64,000 nt of DNA from Strongylocentrotus droebachiensis (taxonomy: Eukaryota; Echinodermata; Echinoidea; Camarodonta; Strongylocentrotidae). This document shows positions 1 through 13,300 of the stretch, piece by piece (the first letter of the stretch is position 1; each line of letters opens with the position of its first letter). A model generated the notes under the pieces. That model was not told the DNA's origin. It saw only the letters and a program-made list of their open reading frames with translations, and did no database searches. The DNA lies in the NCBI GenBank assembly GCA_035222895.1, contig JAVYIG010001030.1, positions 62,001 to 126,000 on the forward strand, written 5' to 3'. Position numbers and translations under genes: made by a program.

Positions 1-960
1 TAAAATGCATTTTCTGTTTGGTCGCTTTCAAGATAATCATAATAATAGACATGAGAAGGCATATACTAAATTAGTAAAAATTTAAACATCAACGTGTAAA
101 AGATTATAAGGAGTCTCGCTGAAAAATCATCACACCTCTACATGCACATGCTTCATCAAACAATATGCCTAATTTGTAATTCATATCACTAGCAACTCCG
201 AACAGCATATGACAGGTTTCAAGACAATACATGATTAGATTACAGATTTAAATTCAAATGGTACAATTATGTTCTAATTCGCAAGATGCTGAAATTTTCT
301 TCAGTTTCTGATGTCTGCAGTCTACATGAGCATAAATCAATTATCATTTATACCGGTAGTTCTTAATGAGAGTGAGATGTATGGCAAAGGAATCCACCAT
401 CTTAAATCATCTACGGTGGAATTATGCTTTATGCCATCTTGGTCATAGTTTCTCTAACAGGCTGTTACATGATGAAACATCACTTTGAGTAAGTGCTGTT
501 AAGATGATATTGATTCATTGCTGATTCACCATCAAAATTTCTGAATATTAGTCTCCTCTAGATCATCTTCTGAGAGCCAGAAAGGCGTTAACTCATTATT
601 TTAACACAGATTAACACGTTTCTAGCTCTCAACAAACAGTATCGTCATTTTGGAGCCAGAAGGGCATTAGGTCATCATTGTCCACACTCCACAGAGTTCA
701 TGGCCTTCTGAATTCAAACAAACGATATAGGTTTGATATTATTTCTTCAAATTTTGTTGGACAAGATAAATGACATTTCAAACAAGGAAAATCCTTTCAT
801 TCTTTGCACTTCCAGGCATTTCCATTCGCTTCTTTGACATAATCTTTCTATCTAAGAGCTATACGGAAATCAGACAGTAACAATACCTAACAGATTCTAC
901 ACTATTCTAAATATAAGACATCCAGTTGTGTGAATGTATTGATTGATAGTCAACAGCATT
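1..960. other. No gene seen; short palindromic repeats
   Basis: No ORF, splice-flanked coding segment or RNA gene is recognisable. It contains two copies of a short dispersed repeat with the core GAGCCAGAAGGGCATTA. The copy at 571-630 is a palindrome: one arm reads GAGAGCCAGAAAGGCGTTAA and the other is its imperfect reverse complement. A half copy lies at 651-675. Confidence 0.5.
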
Positions 961-961
961 G

Positions 962-1130
962 GGAGTAGAGGAGATGAGAGGAGAGACAGAGAGAGGAGGT
1001 GAGAGAGAGGAGGTGACAGAGGAGAGAGAGAGGAGGTGACAGAGGAGAGAGAGAGAGAGGAGGTGAGAGAGAGAAAGAGAGAGAGAGGAGAGAGAGTCAG
1101 ACAGAGAAAGAGAGAGAGAGAGAGAGGCGT
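962..1130. repeat. GA-rich simple repeat
   Basis: Polypurine tract built from GAGAGA and GGAGGTGAGAGA units. It produces Arg/Glu-rich spurious ORFs. A longer mutated unit of about 14-20 nt (AGGAGGTGACAGAGG) is visible inside it. Confidence 0.9.
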
Positions 1131-4100
1131 TGAAGTGGAGGCGACGTTAATAATGGAGGATGGCCATGATCTTCAAGAGAAGTGGCCAATCGATGTTTCT
1201 CCGTCACCTCTTTCCTTCGCTGTAATATTACGAGCTTCTGATATTTACTACAGGTAATCGTGCCCTTTATGCCAATAACATCTCTCTGACCTTGTCTGTA
1301 CTCAAACATCTATTTGAAGCCGACGTTTGATTTTCGAGAAAACATGCGCAAATAGTTTCTTTGTGAATTCATCATCTGGTCATATGTTTGGGGCCAGAAG
1401 GGTTGTTAACTCATATACTTAAAGGGCAAGTCCACTCCAAAAATAACTTACTTTCATTAGAAGCAGAAAAATCAGACAAACCAATAGAATTTTTTTTTAT
1501 CAGGGAACAAGGAGCATCGGTAACATGAACACACATTTGTGCCACTACACATACCTCCAGGTTATTGACTTTCAAATTACATGCCATGGCAGTAAGCCAA
1601 TTTGTGTTCCTAATAACAGTTATCAATAACTAATGAACATATATTTGATATTCCCATTAACTGATCCTTCATATGTGTGGATAGCAGTGTACAAAAGCGT
1701 CAAATTTCTGAACCAATTTCAAGCAACATTAATTTTTGCACTCGGCACAAAATGAAAACGTCATGCGCTGACTTTCGGCAAATGGTCGTTATACTAAAAT
1801 GGGATAGTTTTTAATCGTTTGGTACACGTGCAGTATTTCCAATCATCCTAATTTCCCTTTTAGTGATTTCACAACTACATGTACTTGTAGTGTAGCCTTG
1901 GCAACAAGAAATTGAGTTTAAATACAAACCTCTGAAGTTTCTACTATTTTCTAGTTATAGAATTACAATATTGTTTGGATTCTATTATATAACTCCAGTA
2001 CTTCACTTCAAATCAAATGAGACTGTTGATTGCTACTATTCAACAGTGTTCTAAAAATACCATTTCTCCATTTGATATGGAGAGAGTTTATACATAATAA
2101 GAAACAATCTATGAATTAAGGAGTACCTTAGAGTTGAAGTGCTCTTCTCAAACTGGTTTTAATCAAAGATTATTTCTCTTGAATGAATCTCATAAAATGA
2201 TGTATTGATTAAAGTCCATTCTTTATAAAGAGAGGTCAAGAAGATTGAGATTATTAACTGTGAAAATAAGCAATCTGGAATTAAATAGGTATCCAAATCA
2301 TGTGAAAGAAATATCAAAAGGCATCATATTTGTAAGAGAAGACAAAACTGTATTCTATGGTTCATGTGTCATAAACCTTGCTGAAAATGCACATTTAAAA
2401 GTTCCCCTCAATAAGATTCATGCGTGTAATTCATAGATTTATAAGGAATAGATAAAAAGAATATTACATGCAAGAAAGGAGCTATGGGAAGCCAAATAAG
2501 CGCTTTGATATGGAAAATATGAAAATCATTCTTTAAAATCTTAAATGTTTGCAAGGAGATTCTTTTAAGAATATTTGTGAATAACAGATGATTATTAAAA
2601 TTACGAAATCACAGTGACTATCACACCACTTTCTAAAGTCAGGATTCCATCAATAGAGATGACAACAGATACAAAATAGGAGGAGTTCCTTTACCTAAAA
2701 ATCTTTTAAATGGTTATCTCTATTGTGATCAGGCCATAGAAGTCTTTTAGAGTGGTTTTTCTCAGAAAGAACATGAATATCCCGACAACACCTTTGCAAG
2801 GCATCGTTCAAAAATAATGTGTATGTGATAACGTAAAGTGTAATATGGTTCACATTTCTGTATCTCATAACACATTGAGGTCAGTGAATGTGCGCAGGTC
2901 TTTTGTTGCTATTCATTTCCACGTATAAAAATCTGTGGCATGATTTTTTGGGGGTGGGGCAGCGGTTTACCACCTTATATCTGAAAGAGCCGTCAAACAA
3001 ATATTTAAACCGAGAGTTATTAGCAAGGCAGAAAGACGGGTCACAACTGACTAATTGGCATACTCTTGGTATCTTTCTATATACCTGAGGATTTGGATTT
3101 GTACAGGTAGATTGCTACACTACAGGCTATATTATAATGAGGGATTAGTGTATTTGTAAGCATGATGACACAATGATATTTGTATGATGGTGCTATTGAA
3201 ATGCAATATGGAAATTCTTCTTTGCCTGTTTGTTTGTTTTGTTTCGTTAAATTGTTTTTGTTTTTGTATTTTTAACCATAGGATTGTATACTATCTCTGG
3301 TGCAGGATATGGTCATTTTCACTCAATAAACACTTTTGTTGTACTGACGTCATCAATCTTATAAAGGATTCACATGACAAAATAAATCCTTGTTTATGCA
3401 AACAAGTATGAAAGAGCGGTATGCAGATAAATGGTCATTCACTGAATTTCACTGTTAAATGACACTATGATATAACCTTACTTTTTTGTTGCATTCTGAA
3501 CAACAATGACCAGGTAGTAGGTGTATGCACAATTTAACCGCATGATTTGGGGGGTTTGAACAGACAATAATACCATCAGTCGAGAGCTATGAGGCTGTTT
3601 ACTTTGTACATCGAAGGATGCGAGTTGATGCCTTTCTCGCTCTAAGGAGCCCCCACAGTAGTGCTACAAAGGCCTACAGTATAAATATAAGCCTAAATAG
3701 GCCTATAAAGTTTATAATCCATGCCTACCTTTAAAAAGTCACATCTTCTGTTGAGAGGCAGATAAATGATAGGTTGCATAATCAATTCTTTGTAAAAAGT
3801 ACATAAATGAATTGATGCCTTTCTGGCTCTCAACAGACATTACAATCAATAGCAATGCATGTATGTGAAAGGCCGGTTAGCGAGGATTCACATTTTTTAA
3901 ACCTTGCCCCTACTTTGAGAGAAAACATATCAGAGAGACCCAACTAAACAACAACAATAACACATACAATTACCCTGAACAGAGAGTACAAATATTATTG
4001 TAGTGACAACTGTTGATGTGTAACTGATCAAACTATGTAGGTTTTGCTCTGAAGCCTGTAAAGTATTAAATTTGACCAGTCCTTATCATTGAAAAAGGAG

Positions 4101-4885
4101 GAAAAAGGAGGGAAAATTGACAATTTACAACCAAAACAACAGATTCACTGCTTTCATGCATCACTAATACCACAATTGGTGGAGAGACCTTAAAGCGAAA
4201 CAAATAAAAACCAGTTCCGTGGCCATTATTTACGAGGACGTTGCCTAGCCAACCGTGCATAATGATTTTTCTATCCAATGCCACTGTGTTGATAAGTGAA
4301 GTGCATATATTTTATGATTTAATCTCGATCCATCACATTAACATCTGCATTAGTGGCTTGGAGCCAATTATTAGGACCATTAAGAGGTTAATTTGAAATG
4401 GGCATGGTGATCATTAAAAGACAAGCTCCTTTGCGAGATGTTATCTAAAAAGGAAAGGTGAAAACGGGAAAGGGAAAGGAGGTTGCATTGCAGATTGTAT
4501 CGAGGATTAAGATAATTTTCCATCGTGAATTTTGTAATTTCATTGACCTATATAGCGATGCTTACAGCCACAGTTTCGCTGGTTATACACAAAACAAAAG
4601 TGTACACATAAACAGTTCAAAAATAAGATGCGTCATCTGCCGGTTTCTGTGCATACCGTATGTATTGCGTCATTGTCCTCTCAACATCATACTCCAATGC
4701 TTTGTTTTTTGCGTGATGGACTGATGGACTACTTTGATTAATCTCTTCTAAACTAAACAGACTGTATTTCAATATGAATGTCAAAACTCACAAATAGGCA
4801 TCATAACGATGTCTAACGATACAAGGGGGAAAAACATTGGTCAGAAAAAAGATAACATTTTTAGGAAATAGAGTAGATGTAGAAG
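1131..4885. other. No gene seen
   Basis: AT-rich sequence with only short, codon-unbiased ORFs. At 1384-1425 it holds another copy of the GCCAGAAGGG...GTTAACTC repeat, followed at about 1421 by TTAAAGGGCAAGTCCA, which looks like one end of a TTAA-type element whose other end I did not find. Further half copies of the short repeat lie near 3610-3640 and 3810-3835. Confidence 0.45.
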
Positions 4886-4886
4886 T

Positions 4887-4947
4887 AAATTAGTAATAGC
4901 AGTAGTAGTAATAGTAATAGTAGTAATAATAGTAGTAGTAGTAGTAA

Positions 4948-4980
<33 letters not shown>

Positions 4981-5113
4981 AAATAGCAGTAGTAGTAGTA
5001 GTAGTAGTAGTAATAGTAGTAGTAGTAGTAGTAGAAGTAGTAACTAGTAATAGTAGTAGAAGTAGTAGTAGAAGTAGTAACTAGTAGTAGTAGTAGAAGT
5101 AGTAGTAGTAGAA

Positions 5114-5155
<42 letters not shown>

Positions 5156-5162
5156 ATAGTAA

Positions 5163-5203
<41 letters not shown>

Positions 5204-5310
5204 ATAGTAGTAATAGTAGTAGTAGTATTAATAGTAGTAGTAGTAGTAATAGGAGTAGGAGTAGTACCATCAGTAGTAGAAGTATTGGTAGTAGTACAGT
5301 AGTAGCAGTA
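4887..5310. repeat. AGT/ATT trinucleotide microsatellite
   Basis: About 420 bp of nearly uninterrupted AGT units with scattered AAT, AGA and AGC variants. Read on the minus strand it gives poly-Leu and then poly-Tyr, which is an artefact of the repeat. Confidence 0.95.
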
Positions 5311-5696
5311 GCTGAAATGTTAACTCTTTTTTTTTAAAGAGTGCACAGTCACATTTCAACCCTCTCCTCACTTCTCTCACTATCGTATATTTTCATACCA
5401 CTTCTTGCAGTGTGAACGCACCGAACGATACCATTCATATCATCAACTATTCATCAATACCACACGCGACCCTTGGGGAGGTGCTGGCGCTCTTGAGCGG
5501 AAGGACATTTCTAACGATACAATCACTTTTATCTCAGGTGTGACCTAAACTAAGCTGAATTAATCACATCAAATGCGTCCACGGTCGTGAAGGACGAGGC
5601 AGACAATACGTTGCTCTTCTTTCGTCCTTAATAAAATATAAGGATGACTGTTGAAATGCACAGTCGCCTTGTACGCGTGTATATACTTCCGTCGAG

Positions 5697-6091
5697 TTAA
5701 AGATGAAGTTGAGTTCTGGTCATGCGATTGCATTGTGAAAGAAACGGTGTGGAATCGACCAGAAAAGGTTGATCATCTAGCATATAAGAATTTGTGTATT
5801 GCAAGGTTCTGGAATCATCAAAATGATAAGAAATTTGGCCAAGTCTTGGTAAAGTTACAAACACTGTACACAGTTAGATGTATATATATGGGACTACAAA
5901 AACATGTGGTGTAAAAATCCTACCCGGATTTTTACGATGTTACATGACATATTTAGAATATGAAGGCATTTGAAGAGCCATGCTGTTTAGGGAACATGTC
6001 TTATCTGATGTTCTTCCACACTTGCATAATAAGAATGATAACGCTCACAAATTATTTTTTACCTCTTCCCAGAACTCAACCTTCTCTTTAA
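5697..6091. mobile_element. TTAA-bounded MITE, family 2 (full copy)
   Basis: Begins TTAAAGATGAAGTTGAGTTC and ends CAACCTTCTCTTTAA, so the two ends form a terminal inverted repeat of about 20 bp with TTAA at each tip. It is about 395 bp and has no transposase ORF. A diverged second copy is at 37559-37938, and the left half (GCGATTGCATTGTGAAAGAA onward) is shared with the elements at 38264-38660 and 39190-39556. TTAA tips suggest piggyBac-type mobilisation; that is inference. Confidence 0.75.
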
Positions 6092-6117
6092 ATACAGCAT
6101 AGCTCATATATCATATG

Positions 6118-6190
6118 TTTGGAGGCAGAACGGCGTTTACTCATATACCTCAATGCAGGGTTAAGGCCCTTTTGGCTCTGAATGGACAAT
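6118..6190. repeat. Short palindromic dispersed repeat
   Basis: Left arm GGAGGCAGAACGGCGTTTAC and right arm CCCTTTTGGCTCTGAATGG are imperfect reverse complements around a central CATATACCTCAATGCAGG. Same family as the copies at 571-630, 1384-1425, 29583-29660 and the split copy around 39160-39595. Confidence 0.65.
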
Positions 6191-6589
6191 GTGCTCATTC
6201 ATGTCTACAGAACAATAAAATAGCTCAGTACATTAGTTGAATAGAAAAATGGCAAAAAATGTCTGATTCAGTCCAACGACAAGGGCATTGAAATTACCCA
6301 TCAATATTTCTTTTTTTAAATAAGTTTTCTTCCTAACAAATTTGAAGAATACAAAAGAAAATTTCATTCCGAATATGATCACCATTTTCAAATGCTGATT
6401 TTTGTTTTTCTCGAGAAAACAAAAAAATCTTTGATTCACTAATTCCATTTGTATAATTTCCTTGCTTGTTAATTATTTACTTGCCTATTGTCTGTTCAAA
6501 CATAAATATTAATTTTGTTTGTGAACTGTCCTATAAGAAAGCATTATTTTGATTTTATTATCACTACTATTATTGGTGTTGTTATTTTC

Positions 6590-6690
6590 ATTGTTATCAT
6601 TATTATCATCATCATCATCATCATAATCTTCATCATCATAATCACCATCCTTATAATCAATACTATTATTATTATTATCATCATCATTTT
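6590..6690. repeat. ATC/ATT microsatellite
   Basis: Imperfect run of TTATCATCATC and TATTATTATT units. The rest of 6191-7385 shows no supportable coding exon for either strand; if the gene at 7386-9138 continues downstream on the minus strand, its next exon lies here or beyond and I could not identify it. Confidence 0.8.
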
Positions 6691-7385
6691 ATAAGAGACA
6701 TCTCATTCACTCTACTACCTTACTAAATTTCATATTGTTATGAATCTCACTATTGCTGATCATCATCATATACATATTGATATTATACCCTTTATATTGC
6801 AGAGAGTTTCAACAAGCAGTGAAAAAAATACAGAGATGAAGTGACCTTTTAAACAAAGCTCTTAAAAGGCTGTCCCTGGTTAAAAAAAACTACTTAAACA
6901 TCTCTGAGAAAATCCCACTCTTACTGTTAAAAGCATTTTTTTGTAATGCTCTTTTGAACGACAAAATAATTTTCTATGCTGGTAACACACAGAGCGGGAG
7001 GAGAGAGATAACGTACAAGTGTACATAGATGTCATCAGAAAGCTGATTCTTTTCTTTTTTCAGAGAGCTTTGAACAGAGCCTGCAATTATAGGCTCACCA
7101 TTTCAACTTGGTAACGATAGAAACAGCCTATGATGAGAGCGTTAAGTGAAGTCATAAATCCAATCGCAAGAAGATCGATACAGCAACAAAACTCTCATTC
7201 CTCTTTATCTTTTTACAGGCATTTATGCAAACACGAGAGAGATCAAAACATACTGCATTATTCACACATGAATCATAAATATATGTGGAGAATGATCAAG
7301 TTACGTTTCTCTTTCAAGTGGGCGGATTTTAACGAGAAAATATGATGCCGGGTAAAGAGATTTTATGATGAGTGTGGTTACTTAC

Positions 7386-9014
7386 ACTACTGAACTGTGC
7401 CCTTTTCCCTGCTGCCGTAAAGGGGGCCTTTGCTGACGTAGGAGCTGGGGCACTGTCCGCTAACCTTGAGTTCCGATGTTCATCCAACTCGTCCTCAATT
7501 GAGCCTTGACTGAACGAGGAAAGTGTACTGTCCGTCGAGAGTTTCCGATGTACGGTGCCAGACTGAATGTCTGCTAGGGTCAGGAACTGATAGGGTCTGA
7601 TCGAGTTGGATCCTGAGTTTGCATTGAAAGAACCGGGTGGCGAGTTCTGCTCCGAACGGGGTGGTGTCTCGCACATATCAATAACAAGAGCCGGAGGCAT
7701 TGCATCACGCTTTAAAGGCTTCGATTCGGTTGACGAAAAAGGCACTCTTTGTTCCTCCGTAGAAGTGGCACTTGAAAGGAGTTTCTCATCCCCATCCTGG
7801 TCCAGACTTCCTTCTTCGGAGAAGCGTCTGCTGAGACCGGGGATGGTCTCATGGATTCGGGTCGGGAGGGGACTACCAGGGGGGTTGAGTCGCACTCTGA
7901 GTTCTGTCCTTTTAATCTCGACATGAGCAGGGCTAAGGGGAGCGAGAGGCTGAGATGTAGGTATGCTCGATGACGGTTGTTCGTGGGGGAGCCTGAGATC
8001 CTGGAACCCCTCATCTGGTGACAGGATCTCAGGTTTCATTGTCAAATTAGTCGGGCTTCCAGGGGGGTAGAGATGAAATACTGGCTTGGTTTTGACCAAC
8101 TGTGGTCGCACAGGTTTGGGGACCTGTATGGTAATGTTTCCTCCGCAATGAGAATGCATGCTCCTGACTTGACTGCGGCTCTCAGGACATGGCTCCTCTT
8201 CACTCGATGAACGCCCTACACATGAGGGCGATTCAACAGAGAGTCTTGAGACACCACTGTCATGACTGATGCTCCTGCGAGTCCTTGTGTGTCCTTGTTC
8301 GTGAGGTACAACTGACAAAGACGACTTCTCCTCACTAGGTTCTCTCTCCAGTTGGGACTCGAGCGTTGGCGAATGACTGCGAGGGCTCATGCACACTGGA
8401 CTGCTTGAGTTGAACCCACTGCCATACCCACTACTTGGACTTGTGCTTGGTGATAGCAGTTGCTTAGGGAACAGACCCCCATTCTCAGGATCTATAGAGT
8501 ATATTTCAGGGGGAGCAAGGTTGATCTTCAATGGCTTTGGACTGCTAGAGCGTCTGATAAACAAAGACGAGAGCTGTTCAGGGGATTTTAGGTCATCGGA
8601 TATTGAGGCAAGAGTGAAGGACTTTGATCGAGGTCTTGAGTTGTGGATGGCAAGGTGATCCTTCGAGGCACTTGACAACTCGTTGTTGTCGCTCGAGCTC
8701 ATAAACTTGCTGCATAGACTGAAGATTTTTGGCGAGACCGGTCGAACGGTGACCGAATCAAGAGATGTGTTCCAAGACCCTACCCTGTGCCCGGGGGACA
8801 GAAATTGTTCCGAAGACCAATCGTCGCTTACGGACGGTTTCCTCCTGGCGGTGTCCACCTCCAAACTCTCTGGCATGATTGGTTTGGCTGCCAACGGTGG
8901 TGTCCCTGCAGCAATGCTGCCCCGCAATGAGTTGGTTGCTGTTGATATGTCAGGCAGACTGAGAGAAGGCAATCTGAAACCCGACAAAGATTTCCCTTCA
9001 GTTCTCCTCCTCAT
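7386..9014 (-). CDS. Large internal exon of a Ser/Pro-rich, probably disordered protein (3' partial)
   Basis: One open frame of 543 codons from the first in-frame ATG (9014) to a splice donor. The last codons run straight into AGT|GTAAGT at 7386/7385, so the protein continues in an unseen exon. I do not recognise the family. There is no transmembrane segment or folded-domain signature. The sequence is rich in Ser, Pro and charged residues. It has repeated PPGSP-type motifs (YPPGSPTNL, NPPGSPLPT, SPPGSFNA), many SP sites, and basophilic sites such as RRSSSP, RTRRSISHDS, SRRFSEEGS and RKLSTDS that would suit AKT/PKA-type kinases and 14-3-3 binding. Codon use and GC are clearly higher than in the flanks, which supports real coding. 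The frame is also open upstream of the ATG to near 9108, so a longer N-terminus is possible. A cytoplasmic scaffold or regulatory protein is a guess. Confidence 0.8.
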
Positions 9015-9138
9015 AATAAAAGGTCTCGCTCTGTGGGGACAGTCGATCACTGTCCATCCACTGTTATGACATATCTGTAGATTTATCCAAGCCCATACCT
9101 CGAATCACTTCTATCATTGCAAGAAGATTACACAGCAT
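9015..9138 (-). other. 5' part of the same exon, with a second short open frame
   Basis: A good 3' splice site (pyrimidine-rich tract ending TTTACAG) places the exon start at 9138. From there a different frame is open for 24 codons (begins MLCNLLAMIEVIRG, stop TAA at 9064-9066). After that stop the same frame reads MDSDRLSPQSETFYYEEEN before another stop near the main ATG. Either this is a 5' UTR with an upstream ORF, or the exon carries a frameshift and the true N-terminus lies in this frame. The sequence alone does not decide. Confidence 0.5.
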
Positions 9139-10757
9139 CTGTAAAGACACAGAAAGAAAAAACTTAATTAGAAATGGCCAACTATACACCTGAATTACAC
9201 AAAAAATTCATTAAAATTGAACAAGATAAATAAATATACAACAGAGTACAGCTGTTGATACTCAACAGGAAGTGGAGACAATACATACATGTATAGGTTC
9301 ATTGAAAAGATTTTTTTCTAAAGCAAAGAATGTTACATCAGCAATTCCCTAAAAACATGAAATATTACAGCTTTCGCTTTTGGTTACCATAGAAACAAAG
9401 AAATTCACAGTATATTTATGTACTCAAACTTTAGACTATCTTCAGTGAGTGGTTACAAACCAATATGTGTTAAAAATAATCATGCAAAATAGACCTCCTA
9501 CCGCAATTTACCGCATCTTAATATATTAACAACTAATATTCCATCACGACATCTTGCACAAAATTCCTTGACAACCATTTCTTCCACCCAATTGACTCAA
9601 GAAATGGAGGCAGTTCAACTACAATTAACTCCACATCACAGAAGAGCCTGTATCGTCGGCATTACAATGCTTTCTCTAAGTGTAGCTCACTCTCTCTTAC
9701 TCGATCTTCTGCTCAAATTGAAGAGAAATTACTATTGATTTGATCAGAGTACGCAGCAAACCGCACACGTGTCAACCAACACACATCTGTGTGTGTAATC
9801 GCATCTATCTATCGAGGCACTTTACGAGATGACAACTTTGCAAATCATGATTTCCTGTTTTTCGCCTCAGAGATTATGCAAGCATTATGGCGCTGATTAG
9901 ACCTTTCATTAAACTTGTCTCAAACCACCCTGGGCGAGGGTGGATTCACACACAGCAGAAACGGGGTTGTACAATACATCTTCCTGGAGCAATTCGCTCT
10001 GTATGCATGCACGCAATATCCTACACTACCTGTGAATTCCAATCTTCAACCCTGTTTAAACTGTTTAACATTTCCTCGGAATAGCATTGTCTAGATAGAC
10101 GGCGCTATACAAATGTGTGTTATTATTATTATTATTATATCCTATCCTTAAACACAACCCCAAAGCCAATTTATAACAACCCGATCCCTAACCTTACATC
10201 TTTGACAAATTAAAGCCTAGAGCACATGTCGGATCATCAAGAACATATATCATGTGATACATAAATTATCTGTATATTTTTGTTAGTTCTCTGGACTAAT
10301 TAACGTTCAAAAGTTTGATCTCGTATCAAGTTTTTATTTATTACCAGTACCATCTCATAGACTGGTCAACCAACCATTTTTGTAATGAGTGTGTTTTTTT
10401 TTTATTACATGCCTAAAGCGATGAACGACTCCTTGCACCATTTGAATTGTATTCTACTACTCAGAATGTAAATTGAATAATTCAGTTACTGCTATGCCAG
10501 TTGAACCTCAAACAAACTTCAAATTCTGTCAAGAGCAAATCTTTTTTGCCAAAGTCAAGCATGAAATACAGATACAGAATGAAAACGCCTTTATTGGCAA
10601 GTGATAATTTCACGTACTGCTTATCTTGGCATACAATGTAGTATTTATTGTCATTATACAGTAGTCATAAGAACACAAAACATTTCTTCTCTATAAAAAC
10701 ATTGTTTTATAGCAGTGTGAACAGGAAATGGTGAGCTATACCAAAAGAGAGTCACAG
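9139..10757. other. No gene seen; probably intron or upstream region of the minus-strand gene
   Basis: AT-rich, without coding-like ORFs. A small TTA microsatellite sits near 10123-10140. Confidence 0.4.
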
Positions 10758-11205
10758 GTCAGGAGGGAATATGACAAGATTATGAATGCGGATAGATAAG
10801 ATGATATGCTGAGAACATGAAGAGAGCTCTCAAGTGTAAAACATGACTGCTACAAAACGTTGTCAAGTCCCTACACGAACAGCAAGATGATAACATTTTG
10901 TACATGACATGCCAGAGAGGCAAGTGGATTTCTACAGGTCAAAAAGCAGTAAGAGAGATTGTGAATGCAGATAGATAAGATGATATGATGACAATATGTA
11001 GAGAGATCTCAAATATAAAAAACTACTACAAAACGTTGTTAAGTCCATGCATGAACATAAAATTGTGTACATGACAGGCAAGATAGGTAAGTTGATTTCT
11101 ACAGGTCAAAAACAAGTGGGATAGATTGTGAATGCAGGTGGATAACAAGCGAAGAATTTGAAAAAAGATATGAAATGTACAAAAAATCATGAAGTCCTTA
11201 CAACA
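10758..11205. repeat. Three-unit diverged tandem repeat (about 170-180 bp)
   Basis: Units start with GTCA at 10758, 10938 and 11105. They share the words GTGAATGCAGATAGATAAGA, CTACAAAACGTTGT, AAGTCC and GATTTCTACAG. The third unit is shorter and more diverged. Confidence 0.8.
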
Positions 11206-11777
11206 GACTGAAGGGTATTTCCTTGCCTACATTGCACAATGTGCATTTTCTGCTAGTTTATTACAGATGTATAAACAATTCAACCACTTTCATTTTACTC
11301 CAAAATGTACAATATTACCTTTAATAAGAAAAGAGCTATAAATATAGGGCTGCTGCATCGGGCGACAGGAAGCACCCGCATGAGAAAGAGGAACTTGCGA
11401 ACTTGTAACAGGATACAAAAATATGTGAAGCTCAAATTGCACTGAAACATACATGTAAGCCTATGTGTAACATACATGTAACTAACATAGACTACCAGTA
11501 AACATGATAAATGTATGTTTCGATTCAGACAGGTTTTGATGCATTAATCAATCAAAGAAAAAATACATGAAATATAATAGTTTGACGTCACCAGTGAATC
11601 TAGCTGAGAGCCATTTCAATCCAAGGGCTTAAGAATGTATCTCAGCGTGATTAATGGTTCACGCCTCTAGTTTGAAAACCTTTCATCAGACATTATGAAA
11701 CCAGTAAAGCCTAGAGATGATTAATTTCCGAAACGCATTTCTCGCTAGCCTCCATTCATAAGCTTTTAATGCATGAC

Positions 11778-11857
11778 TGTAAATCTACATGATACATACA
11801 TATAGATCAAAGAGAAATGTAAATCTACATGATACATACATATAGATCAAAGAGAAA
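11778..11857. repeat. 40-bp perfect tandem duplication
   Basis: The 40-bp unit containing AAATCTACATGATACATACA and ATAGATCAAAGAGAAA is present twice in a row with period 40 and no difference that I can see. Confidence 0.9.
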
Positions 11858-13300
11858 TATGTCTATTTGCGAGTATGACTGCCACAGTCGGGAATTTAGT
11901 GAAAATAACAATGAATCACAACTAATGTTACTGGATGCCTTAAAAATGAATATGAAATGTGGTTTTGAAAGTTCAAAACCACATTATGATCGTTAGGGAT
12001 GTCATTTTTTGCACTATTTTAAAAAGTATTTTCACAATAGCATGACAAAGTAAACTGGAATGTTACATTTACGTGCAAAAGATTAAAATGAAAAGTGGCA
12101 AACATATTATATCTTTGCCACTTTTCTTGCACCTTGTTTTCTGCGTAGGCCTACATCTCTCTGATCTATAAAGAGGAAAAGGCTAACATTATTTTCAAAT
12201 ATTTACGATAACAAAACTTCACCCAGTATTCAGTGTTCTGTTTTTATTGACAATCTTGATATCCCAAACATGTATATTTCTCAAAAGGCCCCCCCCCCCC
12301 CCCCCCCCAAAAAAAAGGGAAAAACTTGAAGAAGTTATGACTCTGCAAAACCATTACCGGTACTCAATCACATTATGCCACAGTGTCCAAGTGTGAGTCA
12401 CCATAAGTTCAGATGAATTAGCCAAGACATGTATGGAGTACTTACACAGAGAAGTCATCAAGTCATAAGCAAACAAATTAGATTAGTTTCTATTTTAGGG
12501 TAAATTACGAGCATTGTAGATTCCCCAAACTGACAGTCACTATTTGCTTTGTAGTTGAACTATAAAAGGCCTTGTTCATACATAATGTGGACATTACAGC
12601 CTGAAAACATAGTCACAACCAAATAAATATTCACCATACAGGTAATGAATAGCAAGGGTGATAGAAAATAGTAAATGCATACATCAAAGGCAATAAGCAC
12701 ACACACTGCACTTTTATGTGTCTTTTTTTACTGTTACAATGTTATGAGTCAAATTTGTTTCTGTTGTGTATCATGTATTCTATGTATGTTCCTAATGAAG
12801 TAGGGCACCCTTGAGAAAGCAAACCATTAAAAATTTCCTCAGATGGCTTCAAAAGAACTACCCAAACTCCAGACAAAATAAATTCATACACGTGACAAAA
12901 TGAATTCATACATGTGCGTCACATGATGCAGAAATGAAGCGCACAACATGAATGTTTGCATCATTTTTATATTGCCATGGTGTTTTTCTTTTAAAATGTT
13001 TTATTCTACCTCCTACGCGTACCGGTACACAAGATTTAACCAGCAGTTTGCCTGCGTTTCCAAGAATGATTTCCTTTGCTGCGTTTTTTATATCTTCAAA
13101 ATGTTGATGTTGTGATCAGGGGTGAAAATTGACACTATGGAAGGTAACCTGATACATGCTATTGCTTGCATGAAAATATTATTCTTGGCAACGGTCCCCA
13201 AGGCCTAAAAATAGAGTCGTATTGGCTTGATGATGTACATCACTATCTAGCATGAATTAGAAATCACAGTGAAGTGATAGGCTTGGTGGTAAAGGCAGAA
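11858..13300. other. No gene seen; poly-C/poly-A tract
   Basis: No coding signal. At 12289-12308 a run of C is followed directly by A8 and GGG. The same C-run then A-rich arrangement recurs at 13771-13800 and 20337-20368. Confidence 0.4.

Noticed and set aside
4890-5270. 126-codon minus-strand ORF of poly-Leu/poly-Tyr
   Set aside because: It is the translation of an AGT trinucleotide microsatellite, with no start context, splice sites or other composition.
9048-9050. GTG as start codon of the Ser/Pro-rich protein
   Set aside because: GTG starts are not expected in an animal nuclear gene. The first in-frame ATG is at 9014.
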